A stretch of DNA of 64,000 bases from JADJPL01 sp040382095 (GCA_040382095.1 JBEIGB010000003.1:35833-99832); one strand, 5' to 3'; shown: positions 52,247 through 62,441, numbered from the stretch's first letter. Notes: a model not told the origin generated them from the letters alone. Made by a program: numbers and translations.

Positions 52247-53893
52247 CTACCAAAACATTGTATAGAGGACACCGAGTATAAGCGTAATGGCCAGGGCACC
52301 GATTTTGAATTTATTGCTGCTAGAGAACAACTCCGCATCCAGATGGATTCCTTTGGGATTGTCCTTGCTTTTGGGGTCCAGCAGACTGATTAATACCATA
52401 AGGGCCACCAGGATGAGGAAAATTAACCCCATACGGTCAATAAAAGGCAAATTGGGGGTGATAAATTTGAAGGCTGCCGAGAGCGGTATGGTTAGAATTG
52501 CTGCCCAAAGTGCGGCGTTGCCCGTAGCCCGCTTCCAGAATATGCCGACAAGGAAGATGGCGACTACGCCAGGCGATACAAAACCTGTATATTCCTGGAT
52601 AAACTGGAAAGCCTGGTCGAGGACGCCCAGGGCCGGTGCGATCAGCATGGCTATCGCGAATGACCCTATAGCGACTATCCGCCCAACGCGCACCAATTGC
52701 TTCTCAGAAGCGTCACGGCTGAAATAGTTTTTGTAAATATCCATCGTAAAAATGGTAGCGGTGCTATTGGCCATAGACGACAACGACGATACGATCGCAG
52801 CCGTAAGCGCCGCAAAAGCAAGGCCTTTCAGCCCGGAAGGAAGCAGGTGCAGCAGCGCGGGATAGGCTTTGTCCGATTTTATGAGCTGGGTAGCGGCGTC
52901 GGTCATATCAGTGGTAAATTGCCCGGCGCCCGCTTCGCGTTGTACCAATACAAACGCTGCAATTCCGGGGATAACGACCACCAGGGGCATCAGTAGCTTC
53001 AGGAACCCTGCGAAAATAATTCCCAGTTGGGCCTGGTCCTGGCTCTTGGCGGCCAGTGCGCGCTGCGTGATATACTGATTGCAGCCCCAGTAGTTGAGGT
53101 TTGCAATCCACATCCCCCCAATAAGTACGCTGAGACCTGGGAGATCGAGATAGGCGTCCCTGACCCCTCCTTTTCCGTCCGGAATCATCATTTGCCCTTC
53201 CTTGAAGATCATGTGAAAATGCCCCGGTGCCTCGCGGCGCAATAAGGCAAAACCCTCCAATGCATCGCCGTTGCCTACCAGGCCAAGTGCGAGATAGGTG
53301 GTTGCTAAACCTCCAAGCAGCAGAAAAACTACCTGGATCACATCCGTCCAGGCCACTGCCTTGAGCCCGCCATAAATGGAATACAACATGGAAAACGCAG
53401 CTAGTCCAATGACCGCATACACGAAAGGAATCCCCATAATCGTCTCGATGCTCAACGCCCCCAGATACAAAACAGAAGTGAGGTTGACGAACACATATAA
53501 AAACAGCCAGAAAACAGCGGTCACTGTGCGTACCCTGGCGTCATAACGGCTTTCCAGAAAGCCGGGCATGGTATAAATCCCCTTTTTTAAAAAGATGGGC
53601 AGGAAAAAAAAGCCAACGACGAGGAGCGTTGCTGCGGCCATCCACTCATAAGACGCAATCGCGAGTCCCATTGCAAAACCAGATCCGGACATGCCGATGA
53701 ATTGTTCCGCAGATATGTTCGATGCGATAAGGGACGCGCCAATCGCCCACCACGGCAGCGATTTGCTGGCAAGAAAATAATCCTTGGAGTCCTTTTCATG
53801 CCCCGCTTTCTCCCGGGACACCCAGATGCCGACACCGATAATAAGGCAGCAATAGCCAATAAAAATCAATAAGTCAATAGTGGAGAAATTCAT
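52247..53893 (-). CDS. Sodium/solute (sugar) symporter, SSS/SglT type
   Basis: A 548-aa inner-membrane transporter with about 14 helices. SSS features: ASLIASNISAEQFIGMSGSG, SRYDARVRTVTAVFWLFLYV, YSIYGGLKAVAWTDVIQVVF and the sodium-site region LTAAIVSSLSSMANSTATIF. The DIYKNYFSRDASEKQLVRVG loop and the late FWKRATGNAALWAAI are as in SglT-type sugar transporters. The substrate is probably a monosaccharide, unconfirmed. The adjacent heme-VIT-aceK unit starts about 90 nt downstream. Confidence 0.9.
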   Translation of the reverse strand: MNFSTIDLLIFIGYCCLIIGVGIWVSREKAGHEKDSKDYFLASKSLPWWAIGASLIASNISAEQFIGMSGSGFAMGLAIASYEWMAAATLLVVGFFFLPIFLKKGIYTMPGFLESRYDARVRTVTAVFWLFLYVFVNLTSVLYLGALSIETIMGIPFVYAVIGLAAFSMLYSIYGGLKAVAWTDVIQVVFLLLGGLATTYLALGLVGNGDALEGFALLRREAPGHFHMIFKEGQMMIPDGKGGVRDAYLDLPGLSVLIGGMWIANLNYWGCNQYITQRALAAKSQDQAQLGIIFAGFLKLLMPLVVVIPGIAAFVLVQREAGAGQFTTDMTDAATQLIKSDKAYPALLHLLPSGLKGLAFAALTAAIVSSLSSMANSTATIFTMDIYKNYFSRDASEKQLVRVGRIVAIGSFAIAMLIAPALGVLDQAFQFIQEYTGFVSPGVVAIFLVGIFWKRATGNAALWAAILTIPLSAAFKFITPNLPFIDRMGLIFLILVALMVLISLLDPKSKDNPKGIHLDAELFSSSNKFKIGALAITLILGVLYTMFW

Positions 53894-53994
53894 ACGGGTT
53901 GTAATTGTTGATGAACAATTTGGTGTTTTTCTGCAGCCAAGTTAAATATTTTTCCCAACTAATCGGATTTTGTTGTTTTTTGTATTTTTGTGAA

Positions 53995-54402
53995 ATGATG
54001 CATAAAACAGGCATAGTGCTTTTGTTGATTTATTGCTGCGCCGCCTTCCTGCCGGCGTCGTTCAGGGCAGAACTCTGCAAACTGCCCTGGTTGGTCGAGC
54101 ATTTCTTCGAGCACAGATCCGGATCTTCTGAACTCTCTTTTCTGGATTTCATCCAATTGCATTACGGGGAAAAATATCAGGCGCATGAAAGTGCGCACAA
54201 CCATTCCAAATTGCCGGGCAAATCTGGTGCAGACCATGCACACTTCATGGCCTGTGGGTGTAATTTCTCCGCCCTGCCCGCAGCACTTGCCTTCTCCCTT
54301 CGTATGCCAGTCAATATGCACCGCGCGCTCGTCCCCGCAGACAAACAGCTGCACTCTTCTAACCTTTCTTCCGGCATCTGGCAGCCGCCCCGCCAGGTAT
54401 AG
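53995..54402 (+). CDS. His/Cys-rich small exported protein at the head of the metal-efflux block
   Basis: A 135-aa protein from the ATG at 53995 (or 53998). A signal peptide (MMHKTGIVLLLIYCCAAFLP) is followed by a short domain rich in possible metal ligands: VEHFFEHRSG, YQAHESAHNHSKL, DHAHFMACGC. No known fold is evident. It stands about 260 nt before the CzcA-type pump gene on the same strand. Small proteins of this kind often lead Bacteroidota heavy-metal efflux loci and may bind or sense the metal in the periplasm. That role is inferred from composition and position only. Confidence 0.6.
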   Translation: MMHKTGIVLLLIYCCAAFLPASFRAELCKLPWLVEHFFEHRSGSSELSFLDFIQLHYGEKYQAHESAHNHSKLPGKSGADHAHFMACGCNFSALPAALAFSLRMPVNMHRALVPADKQLHSSNLSSGIWQPPRQV

Positions 54403-54423
54403 TCCTCCCTTTTCCTCCATAAG

Positions 54424-54472
54424 GTTGTGTGAAAAGACTCCGCCTCCGCCAGCAAAATAATATTTTAAATGA
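54424..54472. repeat. Dispersed repeat, copy 8 (short form)
   Basis: GGTTGTGTGAAAAGACTCCGCC-TCC-GCCAGC followed by AAAATAATATTTTAAA. It keeps the family order of GTGT(A)AAAAG end, GCC-rich core and AATATTTT tail. It lies between the His-rich gene and the pump gene. Confidence 0.6.
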
Positions 54473-54659
54473 GCGGTATTCTTATTGAATTTTCAAAGCA
54501 AAATCAATTACAATACCACTCGAAAATAATATTATTTGGCAGCACAAGCTGGAAGATGAAAAGCCAGCGGCTGTTTTCACCCTTCCCGGATTTAGGAGAC
54601 GGCCTTATCCAAAATATTTTTGTCCGGCGCAGCGACAGGGATTCCAAAACAATATATGT

Positions 54660-57600
54660 ATGTTAAATACCATTATACGGCTTTCAATACAGCAAAAACT
54701 GCTCGTAGCAGCGTTAACGGCCGCACTGATTTTTGCGGGGGTATTGTCGTTTGTACAGCTTCCGATAGATGCGATACCGGATATTACCAACAATCAGGTG
54801 CAGGTGCTCACGGTAAGTCCGACACTCGCGACCCAGGAAGTGGAGCAGTTTGTGACCGCACCAATAGAATATGCAGTGCGCACAATCCCCGGCGTGGTCG
54901 AACTACGTTCGATCTCGCGCTTCGGCCTCAGTGTCGTAACCGTAGTCTTCGATGAGCAAATCAATTCTTTCCTGGCAAGGCAGCTCATCTCCGAAAAACT
55001 TAAAGTGGCCGAGGAGATGATCCCCAGGGGTTTTGGCACCCCCGAAATGGCCCCAATCTCTACTGGACTTGGAGAAATACTCCATTACCGCATAGAACCG
55101 ATGCCCGGTTATGAGAACCGCTACAGCGCTGCAGAGCTGCGCACCACACAGGATTGGATCGTCAAACGCCAGCTTGCAGGGATACCGGGAGTTGTGGAAA
55201 TCAACAGTTTTGGGGGGATGCTCAAACAATACGAGGTCGCCCTCTCGCCGGAACGCCTGCGCAGCTTTGGTATCGGTATCCAGGAAGTTTTTTCGGCACT
55301 GGAAAACGCCAACGAAAATACTGGGGGCGCATACATCGAACATACCAGCAATGCCTATTTTATACGAAGCGAAGGACTTGTAAAATCCCTGGACGATATC
55401 CGGAATATCGTAGTGCGCAACGACTCGGGCATACCAGTAAAAGTGGGGGATATCGGTGAAGTGCGTCTCGGTCATGCCCTTCGGTACGGGGCGGTCAGTC
55501 ACAATGGCGAAGGGGAGATCGTTGTAGGTATCGTAATGATGCTGAAAGGGGAAAACGCAGCCCAGGTCATCGGACGGGTGAAGGAACGGCTTGAGATGGT
55601 CAGGAAAGCGCTCCCGGAAGGACTGACCATCAGTACTTTCCTGGATCGCGAAAACCTCGTCAACAGGACCATAAAGACCGTGCGCACCAACCTCACAGAA
55701 GGGGCACTTATCGTCATTTTTGTACTGGTCCTCTTACTGGGCAACTTCCGCGCAGGCTTGATCATTGCCTCCGTCATTCCACTGTCCATGCTCTTTGCAG
55801 TTTGTATGATGCGCCTTTTCGGCGTGAGCGCTAACCTCATGTCCCTCGGTGCCATAGACTTCGGGCTGATTGTGGATGGTGCAGTGATTATCGTAGAAGC
55901 AACGCTCCACTTTCTGGGGGTTAAGGCGATCCGACGGATAGAGGCGGGGGATACGGCTACGCATTTCGGGCGGGCAGAAATGGACGTCCTCGTCGCCGAG
56001 GCATCCGGACGCGTGATGCGTTCTTCCGTTTTTGGCACTATAATCATCCTCATCGTTTATCTGCCCATCCTCTCCCTTTCGGGGATCGAGGGTAAGATGT
56101 TCAAACCAATGGCGCAAACGGTTTCTTTTGCCCTGCTCGGGGCCCTGATCCTTTCGCTTACCTATGTGCCCGCTGTTTCGGCGATTTTCCTTTCGAGAAA
56201 AATCAGGACCGGGCATACCTTTGCCGACCGCCTGATGGACGGCATCAAAAAACTGTATGCGCCAACGCTTGCCGTTGTATTAAAATGGCCAAAATTTATC
56301 ATTATTTCCACCCTGCTGGTATTTGTCCTGAGTATCGGTCTTTTTCTGCGTATGGGCGGGGAGTTTATCCCCACACTTGACGAAGGGGATATCATGATGC
56401 ACGGCTTCCTCCGGCCCGGTACCTCGCTGACCCAGACGCTGGAGAGCCATCGTATGGTGCAAAAGGTCATCCTGGAAAATTTTCCGGATGAGGTGGAGCA
56501 GGTCATTTCCAAGATCGGTTCGGCGGAGATTCCCACAGACCCCATGGCAATCGAGACTGCTGACAACATCATCCTACTGCGCGATAAAGCGAACTGGACA
56601 AGAGCAGAAACCAAGGAGGAGCTGGTGGCGATGATCGAAGAAAAAGTCCATCAGGTGCCTGGTATGGCTTTTGAATTCACCCAGCCCATCAAAATGCGTT
56701 TTGATGAAATGATGACCGGGGTGCGCTCGGATATTGCAGTGAAGATATTCGGCGAAAACCTCGACTCCCTCGCCCGCATCGGGCACCGGGTGGAAAGACT
56801 GATTGACCGGATAGACGGGGTGGTGGATGTGAAGACCGAACAAATTGAAGGCCTACCCCAGATTGTCGTGCGGTTTGACTATGCCAGGATTGCCCGGTAC
56901 GGACTTCATGTCAAAGACGTCAACGAAACCATCCGGGCGGCTTTTGCAGGCGCTGCTGCAAGCGTAATTTTCGAGAACGAACGCCGTTTCGACCTGGTAG
57001 TACGCTTTGACCCTGCATTTCGATCCGATATTTCCAATGTGCGCGATTTGCCCCTCAGTACCGCCGACGGCGCACTGATACCGCTCTCCGAAGTAGCAGA
57101 TGTACAGATTAAACCAGGGGCCGCACAGATCAGCAGGGACAATGGTCAACGGCGTATCGTCGTAAGCGCCAACGTCCGTGGGCGGGATATCGAAAGCACC
57201 ATATCGGATATCGAAGCGGCTATCGAACGGCAATTGCGCCTGCCAGTGGGTTATACCGTTGCTTACGGCGGACAATTTGAAAACTTGCAGGCGGCAAAGG
57301 CTCGTCTGTCAGTGGCCGTCCCTGTGGCCTTGCTACTTATTCTCGTCTTGCTCTACTTTACTTTTAACAAATTGAAAGAGAGCTTGTTAATCTTCACCGC
57401 AATTCCTCTGGCCGCTGTCGGTGGGATATTTGCGCTGTTGCTTCGGGATATGCCTTTTTCCATTTCCGCAGGGGTGGGGTTCATCGCCCTCTTCGGCATT
57501 GCTGTACTTAACGGAATCGTCCTGATTGCCTATTTAAACCAACTGGAAAAACAAGGCGTGAGCAACATTCACGAGCGCATCGTGGAAGGAGCCATGACCC

Positions 57601-57800
57601 GCCTCCGGCCAGTATTGATGACCGCAGCAGTTGCTTCCCTCGGCTTTCTGCCAATGGCCTTATCCCATGGGGCAGGTGCAGAAGTCCAGCGGCCACTCGC
57701 AACGGTGGTGATCGGCGGACTGGTCACTTCCACTTTGCTTACGCTGGTATTCCTGCCAGCGTTATACGCCTTAGTGTTCAACAAAAAAGAACAACAATGA
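54660..57800 (+). CDS. CzcA-type heavy-metal efflux RND pump
   Basis: A 1046-aa inner-membrane proton antiporter of the HME-RND group, with 12 helices and two large periplasmic domains. The TM4 motif reads LGAIDFGLIVDGAVIIVEAT (near residue 398). The Asp-Asp-Glu pattern is that of divalent-metal pumps (CzcA, CnrA; Co/Zn/Cd/Ni), whereas CusA-type copper/silver pumps lack the first Asp. MGGEFIPTLDEGDIMMHGFL and the late FGIAVLNGIVLIAYLNQLEK are normal. It drives efflux together with the next two gene products; its stop overlaps the tolC-like start (ATGA). Confidence 0.93.
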   Translation: MLNTIIRLSIQQKLLVAALTAALIFAGVLSFVQLPIDAIPDITNNQVQVLTVSPTLATQEVEQFVTAPIEYAVRTIPGVVELRSISRFGLSVVTVVFDEQINSFLARQLISEKLKVAEEMIPRGFGTPEMAPISTGLGEILHYRIEPMPGYENRYSAAELRTTQDWIVKRQLAGIPGVVEINSFGGMLKQYEVALSPERLRSFGIGIQEVFSALENANENTGGAYIEHTSNAYFIRSEGLVKSLDDIRNIVVRNDSGIPVKVGDIGEVRLGHALRYGAVSHNGEGEIVVGIVMMLKGENAAQVIGRVKERLEMVRKALPEGLTISTFLDRENLVNRTIKTVRTNLTEGALIVIFVLVLLLGNFRAGLIIASVIPLSMLFAVCMMRLFGVSANLMSLGAIDFGLIVDGAVIIVEATLHFLGVKAIRRIEAGDTATHFGRAEMDVLVAEASGRVMRSSVFGTIIILIVYLPILSLSGIEGKMFKPMAQTVSFALLGALILSLTYVPAVSAIFLSRKIRTGHTFADRLMDGIKKLYAPTLAVVLKWPKFIIISTLLVFVLSIGLFLRMGGEFIPTLDEGDIMMHGFLRPGTSLTQTLESHRMVQKVILENFPDEVEQVISKIGSAEIPTDPMAIETADNIILLRDKANWTRAETKEELVAMIEEKVHQVPGMAFEFTQPIKMRFDEMMTGVRSDIAVKIFGENLDSLARIGHRVERLIDRIDGVVDVKTEQIEGLPQIVVRFDYARIARYGLHVKDVNETIRAAFAGAAASVIFENERRFDLVVRFDPAFRSDISNVRDLPLSTADGALIPLSEVADVQIKPGAAQISRDNGQRRIVVSANVRGRDIESTISDIEAAIERQLRLPVGYTVAYGGQFENLQAAKARLSVAVPVALLLILVLLYFTFNKLKESLLIFTAIPLAAVGGIFALLLRDMPFSISAGVGFIALFGIAVLNGIVLIAYLNQLEKQGVSNIHERIVEGAMTRLRPVLMTAAVASLGFLPMALSHGAGAEVQRPLATVVIGGLVTSTLLTLVFLPALYALVFNKKEQQ

Positions 57801-59008
57801 GAAAAACCACTTATCGCTGGTTAGCCTTGATCGCCTGCCTGATTGCGATGGGCCCGTACCAGACCGGCGCACAGATACGGCTCACCGAAGAGGAGGCAGT
57901 CCGACTGGCATTGCAAAACCATCCTTCCATGAAGGCCGCAGCACTAAAAGTACGCGAGCAGGTGTTGCTCCAGGGAAGCGCCCGGCAATGGGAGCCGGCA
58001 GAAATCTTTCATAATATAGCGGCAGACCCGGACTATGGGATGTTTGGCACCACTGCGCTGGGGTTCAGCCAGGCTTTCCCGGGCCGGAAGATGAGCGAAG
58101 CTCATCGCGCCTATTATGAGCGTCAGCGCATCCTGGCAGAAGCAGGTGAATCCCTCACCCGGCAACAGCTCGATAAGTCAGTGCGCGAGTTATACCTGCA
58201 TCTGGGGTTCATCCAACAGGAAGCTTTAATCTACCGTAGCCTTGACAGCCTTTATCGAACCGTCTCGCGCATTGCAGACGAACGCTACGCCGCAGGTGAT
58301 GCCGCACTTCCGGAGAAACTCGTCCTGGAGGATAAAGCGGCCAGAATGCGGATGGCTCTGGAAACCACTGGGCACGAGATCGAATTTGATCGCGTGGTAC
58401 TGCGCCAGGTACTCGGCCTCCAGGAAGGCGTTGAGCCCGTATTACAACCCTTTAAACGCCTCAACTTTACAATTGAAGATACCGCGCTGGTCGAAAATTC
58501 AGCACTCTCCCGCTATAACCTGGCTAATGTTGCCGTTGCAGAAGCCCAGAAAGGTATTATTCAGGCAAAGAGCGCCCCAACCTTTGCCGGGGGATTATCC
58601 GTACAATATATGCCCAATGGCCTTGTGTTGCCCGGCTGGCAAATATCCCTGCGCTTGCCGATCGGCCTCAAAACCCTTCGTGCCACCGAAGAAGCCGCCG
58701 GTGTCAATATCCAGGCGGCAGGTGCCGGCTATTCGGCAGAGTTGCTCCGCCAACGCAACGAACTGGCCCACCTTTTACACGAACAGGAAAAATTTGATAT
58801 CCAAATCCGCTATTACGAAGAAAAAGGTAAATCGCTCGCCGCCGAGCTGCTCAGATCGGCGTCCCTCAATTACCTCAACGGCGAAATAGGCTTCGTGGAA
58901 CTCGCACAGATAGCTGAACAAGCGACCTCAATCGAATTAAATTATTTGGAAAACCTCTTCGGCCTCAATATGACTATCATCGAATTGAGGGCCCTGACAG
59001 GAAAATAA
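57797..59008 (+). CDS. TolC-family outer membrane efflux protein (CzcC/CusC-like)
   Basis: A 403-aa outer-membrane channel subunit. Signal peptide (MRKTTYRWLALIACLIAMGP, then YQTGAQ). The N-terminus shows LTEEEAVRLALQNHPSMKAA, the family start of the helical barrel, and AEAGESLTRQQLDKSVRELY. A second repeat begins near residue 235 (SRYNLANVAVAEAQKGIIQA), with SLNYLNGEIGFVELAQIAEQ near the end. It forms the tripartite metal pump with the RND protein and the adaptor, and overlaps the pump gene by four bases. Confidence 0.9.
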   Translation: MRKTTYRWLALIACLIAMGPYQTGAQIRLTEEEAVRLALQNHPSMKAAALKVREQVLLQGSARQWEPAEIFHNIAADPDYGMFGTTALGFSQAFPGRKMSEAHRAYYERQRILAEAGESLTRQQLDKSVRELYLHLGFIQQEALIYRSLDSLYRTVSRIADERYAAGDAALPEKLVLEDKAARMRMALETTGHEIEFDRVVLRQVLGLQEGVEPVLQPFKRLNFTIEDTALVENSALSRYNLANVAVAEAQKGIIQAKSAPTFAGGLSVQYMPNGLVLPGWQISLRLPIGLKTLRATEEAAGVNIQAAGAGYSAELLRQRNELAHLLHEQEKFDIQIRYYEEKGKSLAAELLRSASLNYLNGEIGFVELAQIAEQATSIELNYLENLFGLNMTIIELRALTGK

Positions 59009-59018
59009 ATGAACAATC

Positions 59019-60194
59019 ATGAGAAGTAATTTCATCCTGCTTATGCTTTGTGTCCTGTACTATGCAGGCACAGGCTGCGAAACAAAATCCACCGGCTCCG
59101 GAAAGCAAGAAACAACATCGGTAAGTGCCGGAATGCACCAGATGATCGTCCTAACCGCCGAACAATATGCACAGTCGGAAATCGCAACCGGCACTTTCAC
59201 CAAACAGATCATAGAAGAATTTCTGCCCGCCACGGCAGAAATCGTCCTGGGAAATGAACATACCGGTACTGCCAGTACCCTCACCGACGGTATCGTCGCC
59301 GAGCTGCGCGTGCGCCTCAACCAATCCGTCCGAAAAGGCGAGGTCGTGGCAATCCTCGACAAACCCGGTTTGCTCGACCTACAACAGGATTATCTCGAAC
59401 GCAAGGATAAAATCGCCTTCCTGAAAGCAGAATTCGACCGCTACCAATCGCTTAGCAACGAAAATGCCACCGCTGCCAAGAACCTTCAGCGGGCAGATGC
59501 GGAACTTCGGGAGGCACAAACTTCCCTCGCCCTGCTTGCGGTTAAACTCAGGCAATTTCAGATTGACCCGGAAAAGTTGACCCCCAGCCAGGTGCAGACA
59601 AAAATCCTGCTCCGCGCACCGGTCAGCGGTACGGTAACCCGGATTAATGCCGCAGTAGGTAGCACCCTCGGTGCAGGAAACCCGGTTTGCGAAATCGCGG
59701 ATTATTCAAAAATACAGCCCGTAATCTATATCTTTGAAAAGGATATCTCTCGAATCCGGCCCGGGGCAAAAGCCTTACTCCACTTCCCATCTGATCCCGC
59801 ACGCACTTTCCCCGCCACAATCCTCTCCCTGGATGGCGCTATGGATAAAACGCGAAAAGCCCTGAGGGCCTTCGCAAAATTCGACCGCCCATCGGATAAC
59901 TTTCCAACAGGTGCCTACATGGAAGCACGCGTCGCTCCAGTAAGTGGAACCGAATCCTCCGTCCTGCCGCAGGAGGCCGTGGTACGCGAAAATGAAGGGG
60001 AGTTTATCTTTATCCTCCAAAAAGAAACCAAAGAAGGATTTCTCTTTCATAAGGTCGCAGTCAAAACCGGCGCCGCTGATAACGGCTTCATCTCGGTGAC
60101 GCCACTCGAACAGATCCCCCCAAATCCAAAAATTGTGGTAAAAGGTGCTTATTATGTCTCCGCCCAGGGTAGCGGTATCGAAGTCGAAGAATAA
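59019..60194 (+). CDS. Periplasmic adaptor (membrane fusion) subunit of the metal efflux pump
   Basis: A 391-aa lipoprotein with lipobox YYAGTGCETKST. It shows the adaptor layout: a lipoyl/barrel-sandwich half (GIVAELRVRLNQSVRKGEVV, AILDKPGLLDLQQDYLERKD), a helical hairpin (residues about 125-180), the second lipoyl half (LLRAPVSGTVTRINAAVGST, LGAGNPVCEIA) and beta-barrel and membrane-proximal domains. It bridges pump and outer-membrane channel; in CzcB-like proteins it also binds metal. It follows the TolC-like gene by 10 nt. Confidence 0.9.
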   Translation: MRSNFILLMLCVLYYAGTGCETKSTGSGKQETTSVSAGMHQMIVLTAEQYAQSEIATGTFTKQIIEEFLPATAEIVLGNEHTGTASTLTDGIVAELRVRLNQSVRKGEVVAILDKPGLLDLQQDYLERKDKIAFLKAEFDRYQSLSNENATAAKNLQRADAELREAQTSLALLAVKLRQFQIDPEKLTPSQVQTKILLRAPVSGTVTRINAAVGSTLGAGNPVCEIADYSKIQPVIYIFEKDISRIRPGAKALLHFPSDPARTFPATILSLDGAMDKTRKALRAFAKFDRPSDNFPTGAYMEARVAPVSGTESSVLPQEAVVRENEGEFIFILQKETKEGFLFHKVAVKTGAADNGFISVTPLEQIPPNPKIVVKGAYYVSAQGSGIEVEE

Positions 60195-60203
60195 CGCGAT
60201 GGA

Positions 60204-60358
60204 GGTTGTGTAAAAAGTATTTTGGTATTTTGCCGCCTACGGCGGCGAAATAAAATTTTTTATATCGCCATTTTGACCGATTTTGCTTCGCAAAATCGGT
60301 CAAAATGGCGATATAAAAAGAATATTCTTTGGCGGCGCCAGCCGCCAAAGAATATTCT
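60204..60358. repeat. Dispersed repeat, copy 9: full-length with two perfect stems
   Basis: GGTTGTGTAAAAAGTATTTT leads to a TTTTGCCGCC/GGCGGCGAAA hairpin. A 30-bp perfect stem follows (60257-60286 with 60290-60319, loop TTC), then a 17-bp perfect stem (60320-60336 with 60341-60357). It lies right after the adaptor gene and may terminate the efflux operon. Confidence 0.88.
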
Positions 60359-60430
60359 CACTTCCCGCATCCTTTGATGAAAATCATTTAGGCCATTGAT
60401 GTAAGTCATATCCGGTAGCTGCTGCCAGTC

Positions 60431-60438
60431 CTAATTTT
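60431..60438 (+). promoter_or_regulatory. Candidate -7 box for the YceI gene
   Basis: TAATTTTG fits TAnnTTTG and stands 21 nt before the YceI start; no TTTG at the right -33 spacing. Confidence 0.35.
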
Positions 60439-60459
60439 GAGCTAACAAAAACAGGAATT

Positions 60460-61041
60460 ATGAAAGCAGCAGCAATTTTTACCACCGCAATGGTACTCCT
60501 CCTGGGGTCGCTCAGCGCCCAAAATACCTTTTCGGTAAAGACGTTTAAAATGTCCGTCTCCGGGACCTCCTCCGCACACGACTGGGAATCCGATGTCACC
60601 AAACTGACAGCTGATGGGAAGATGACTGTAACGGGTAGCAACCTCGAAAAACTGCAATCCCTGCAAGTCACTGTGCCTGCCAAAAGCATCGTGAGCACCA
60701 AAGGCAAAATCATGGACAATAAGACGTATGAGGCCTTAAAAGCAGATGCCAACCCAAATATCTCCTTCCAGCTATCAGAGATCGAGAGTATTACCCCCTC
60801 CGGCGGCAGTTATACCGTGAAGGCAAAAGGCAATCTGACGATTGCAGGGGTCAGAAAACCGGTAAGCATGAGCGTGACCGCCTCAGTGGCCTCCACCGGG
60901 CAGGTTTCGTTCAAAGGCAGTAAGAAAATCAATATGTTGGACTTTGGCATGGAGCCGCCCAAGGCATTAGGGGGCATGATCAAAGTCGGCCCGGAAGTTA
61001 CCATCGCATTCGAATTGACCATGGCACCTGCGGTGCTGTAA
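60460..61041 (+). CDS. YceI family periplasmic protein
   Basis: A 193-aa exported lipocalin-like protein. Signal (MKAAAIFTTAMVLLLGSLSA, then Q) followed by the YceI barrel: VSGTSSAHDWESDVTKLTAD, SIVSTKGKIMDNKTYEALKA with the family DNKT pattern, ANPNISFQLSEIE, and MLDFGMEPPKALGGMIKVGP. YceI proteins bind isoprenoid or fatty-acid-like molecules. The gene is the first of a trio with the porin-like gene and a second YceI. Confidence 0.92.
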   Translation: MKAAAIFTTAMVLLLGSLSAQNTFSVKTFKMSVSGTSSAHDWESDVTKLTADGKMTVTGSNLEKLQSLQVTVPAKSIVSTKGKIMDNKTYEALKADANPNISFQLSEIESITPSGGSYTVKAKGNLTIAGVRKPVSMSVTASVASTGQVSFKGSKKINMLDFGMEPPKALGGMIKVGPEVTIAFELTMAPAVL

Positions 61042-61092
61042 GGTCCTGAGTATGATATCATCAAATTTTCACCTCATCAAAACCTCTTTCTG

Positions 61093-62436
61093 ATGAAAAC
61101 GACAAAAAGAATTCTCTCGCTCATCTTGATTTTAGCAAGTTTTCATCTCTTTGGGCAGCAACCTGGTATTCAGTATTTCCGTCCATGGGATAAAAACGGG
61201 ATCAACACTTTTGAACCTGCAAAAGGTGGGGAACAACCACAGTATGAAGGACTTTCCGTGCGCATCGGCGGCTCTTTCACCCAGGATTATCAAAGCCTGA
61301 CCCACGAAAACAACCCCGGCAACACGAATACCCTCTGGGGTGTCAACAAAGCGGAAGATCCTAAATCTGCCACACTTTCCGGCTTTAACCTCGCTATGGC
61401 CAACCTCAATTTCGACTTCCAGATCGAGGACGGTATCCGGGTAAGCCTGGAAAACTACATGTCTTCCCGCCACCACAACGAATTCTGGGTAAAAGGTGGC
61501 TATATCCAGATTGACAAGCTCCCGATGTTTGGCAGCCCGCAGTGGTTTACGGATTACTTCCGCGTAAAGATCGGCCACTTCCAGCCTAACTTCGGCGACC
61601 AGCAGTTCCGCCGTACAGACGGTGGCAACGCCATCTTCAACCCATTTGCCGAAAACTATATCCTCGATGCATTTACTACAGAAATCGGCGGCGAGGTCTA
61701 TGTTTTCCCGGCACAGGGGTTCATGGGTATGCTGGGGATGACTTCCGGTCTGATCAACGGCAACATCGAAAATCCGGCAGGTGGCCTGGTGGGTGCTAAC
61801 AAGGAAGAAATCAAGCGCAATCCCTCAATCGTAGCCAAAGCCGCTTACGACAATACCTTCGGCGACCTACGCTTCCGCTTATCCGCCTCCTTGTACACCA
61901 ACCCGAGTATTGCCAGGAATACGCTCTACGCAGGTGACCGCACCGGCTCGCACTACTTCATGGTCATGGAACCTTTGTCAGGTACCTATTCCGCCAACTT
62001 TACCTCCGGCCGTTTTAACCCCGGCATGACCAATCGCATCACGACAGTAATGGTCAACCCCTTCCTCAAATACAAAGGACTGGAATTATTTGGCACCTAC
62101 GAGACCATGTCCGGAAGGCTCTACACCGAAACCGCTAATCGCTCCTGGAACCAACTCGCGATAGAAGGTATCTTCAGGTTCCTGCCTAATGAACAGGCTT
62201 ATTTAGGCCTCCGCTACAATACGGCAACCGGACGTCCGTCGAATACGGCCACGATCACCTATGCCCAGGACGTGACCATCAACCGCCTCGCCTTCGCGAC
62301 AGGATGGTTTCCGACGAAAAACCTGCTCCTGAAAGTGGAATATGTAAATCAGGAATACCTCGACTTTCCGACCAACGATATCCGCAACGCCGGTAAATTT
62401 AACGGATTTATGGTAGAGGCGGTCATCGGATTCTGA
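61093..62436 (+). CDS. Outer-membrane porin-like beta-barrel protein
   Basis: A 447-aa exported protein (signal MKTTKRILSLILILASFHLF, then GQQ). Alternating amphipathic strands with aromatic girdles (GLSVRIGGSFTQDYQSLTHE, GFNLAMANLNFDFQIEDGIR, YFRVKIGHFQPNFGDQQFRR, LALATGW-type strands near 400) end in FMVEAVIGF, a typical outer-membrane C-terminal phenylalanine. It resembles Bacteroidota porins of the OprO/P-like fold. It follows the first YceI gene by 51 nt. The solute is unknown. Confidence 0.85.
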   Translation: MKTTKRILSLILILASFHLFGQQPGIQYFRPWDKNGINTFEPAKGGEQPQYEGLSVRIGGSFTQDYQSLTHENNPGNTNTLWGVNKAEDPKSATLSGFNLAMANLNFDFQIEDGIRVSLENYMSSRHHNEFWVKGGYIQIDKLPMFGSPQWFTDYFRVKIGHFQPNFGDQQFRRTDGGNAIFNPFAENYILDAFTTEIGGEVYVFPAQGFMGMLGMTSGLINGNIENPAGGLVGANKEEIKRNPSIVAKAAYDNTFGDLRFRLSASLYTNPSIARNTLYAGDRTGSHYFMVMEPLSGTYSANFTSGRFNPGMTNRITTVMVNPFLKYKGLELFGTYETMSGRLYTETANRSWNQLAIEGIFRFLPNEQAYLGLRYNTATGRPSNTATITYAQDVTINRLAFATGWFPTKNLLLKVEYVNQEYLDFPTNDIRNAGKFNGFMVEAVIGF

Positions 62437-62441
62437 ATAAG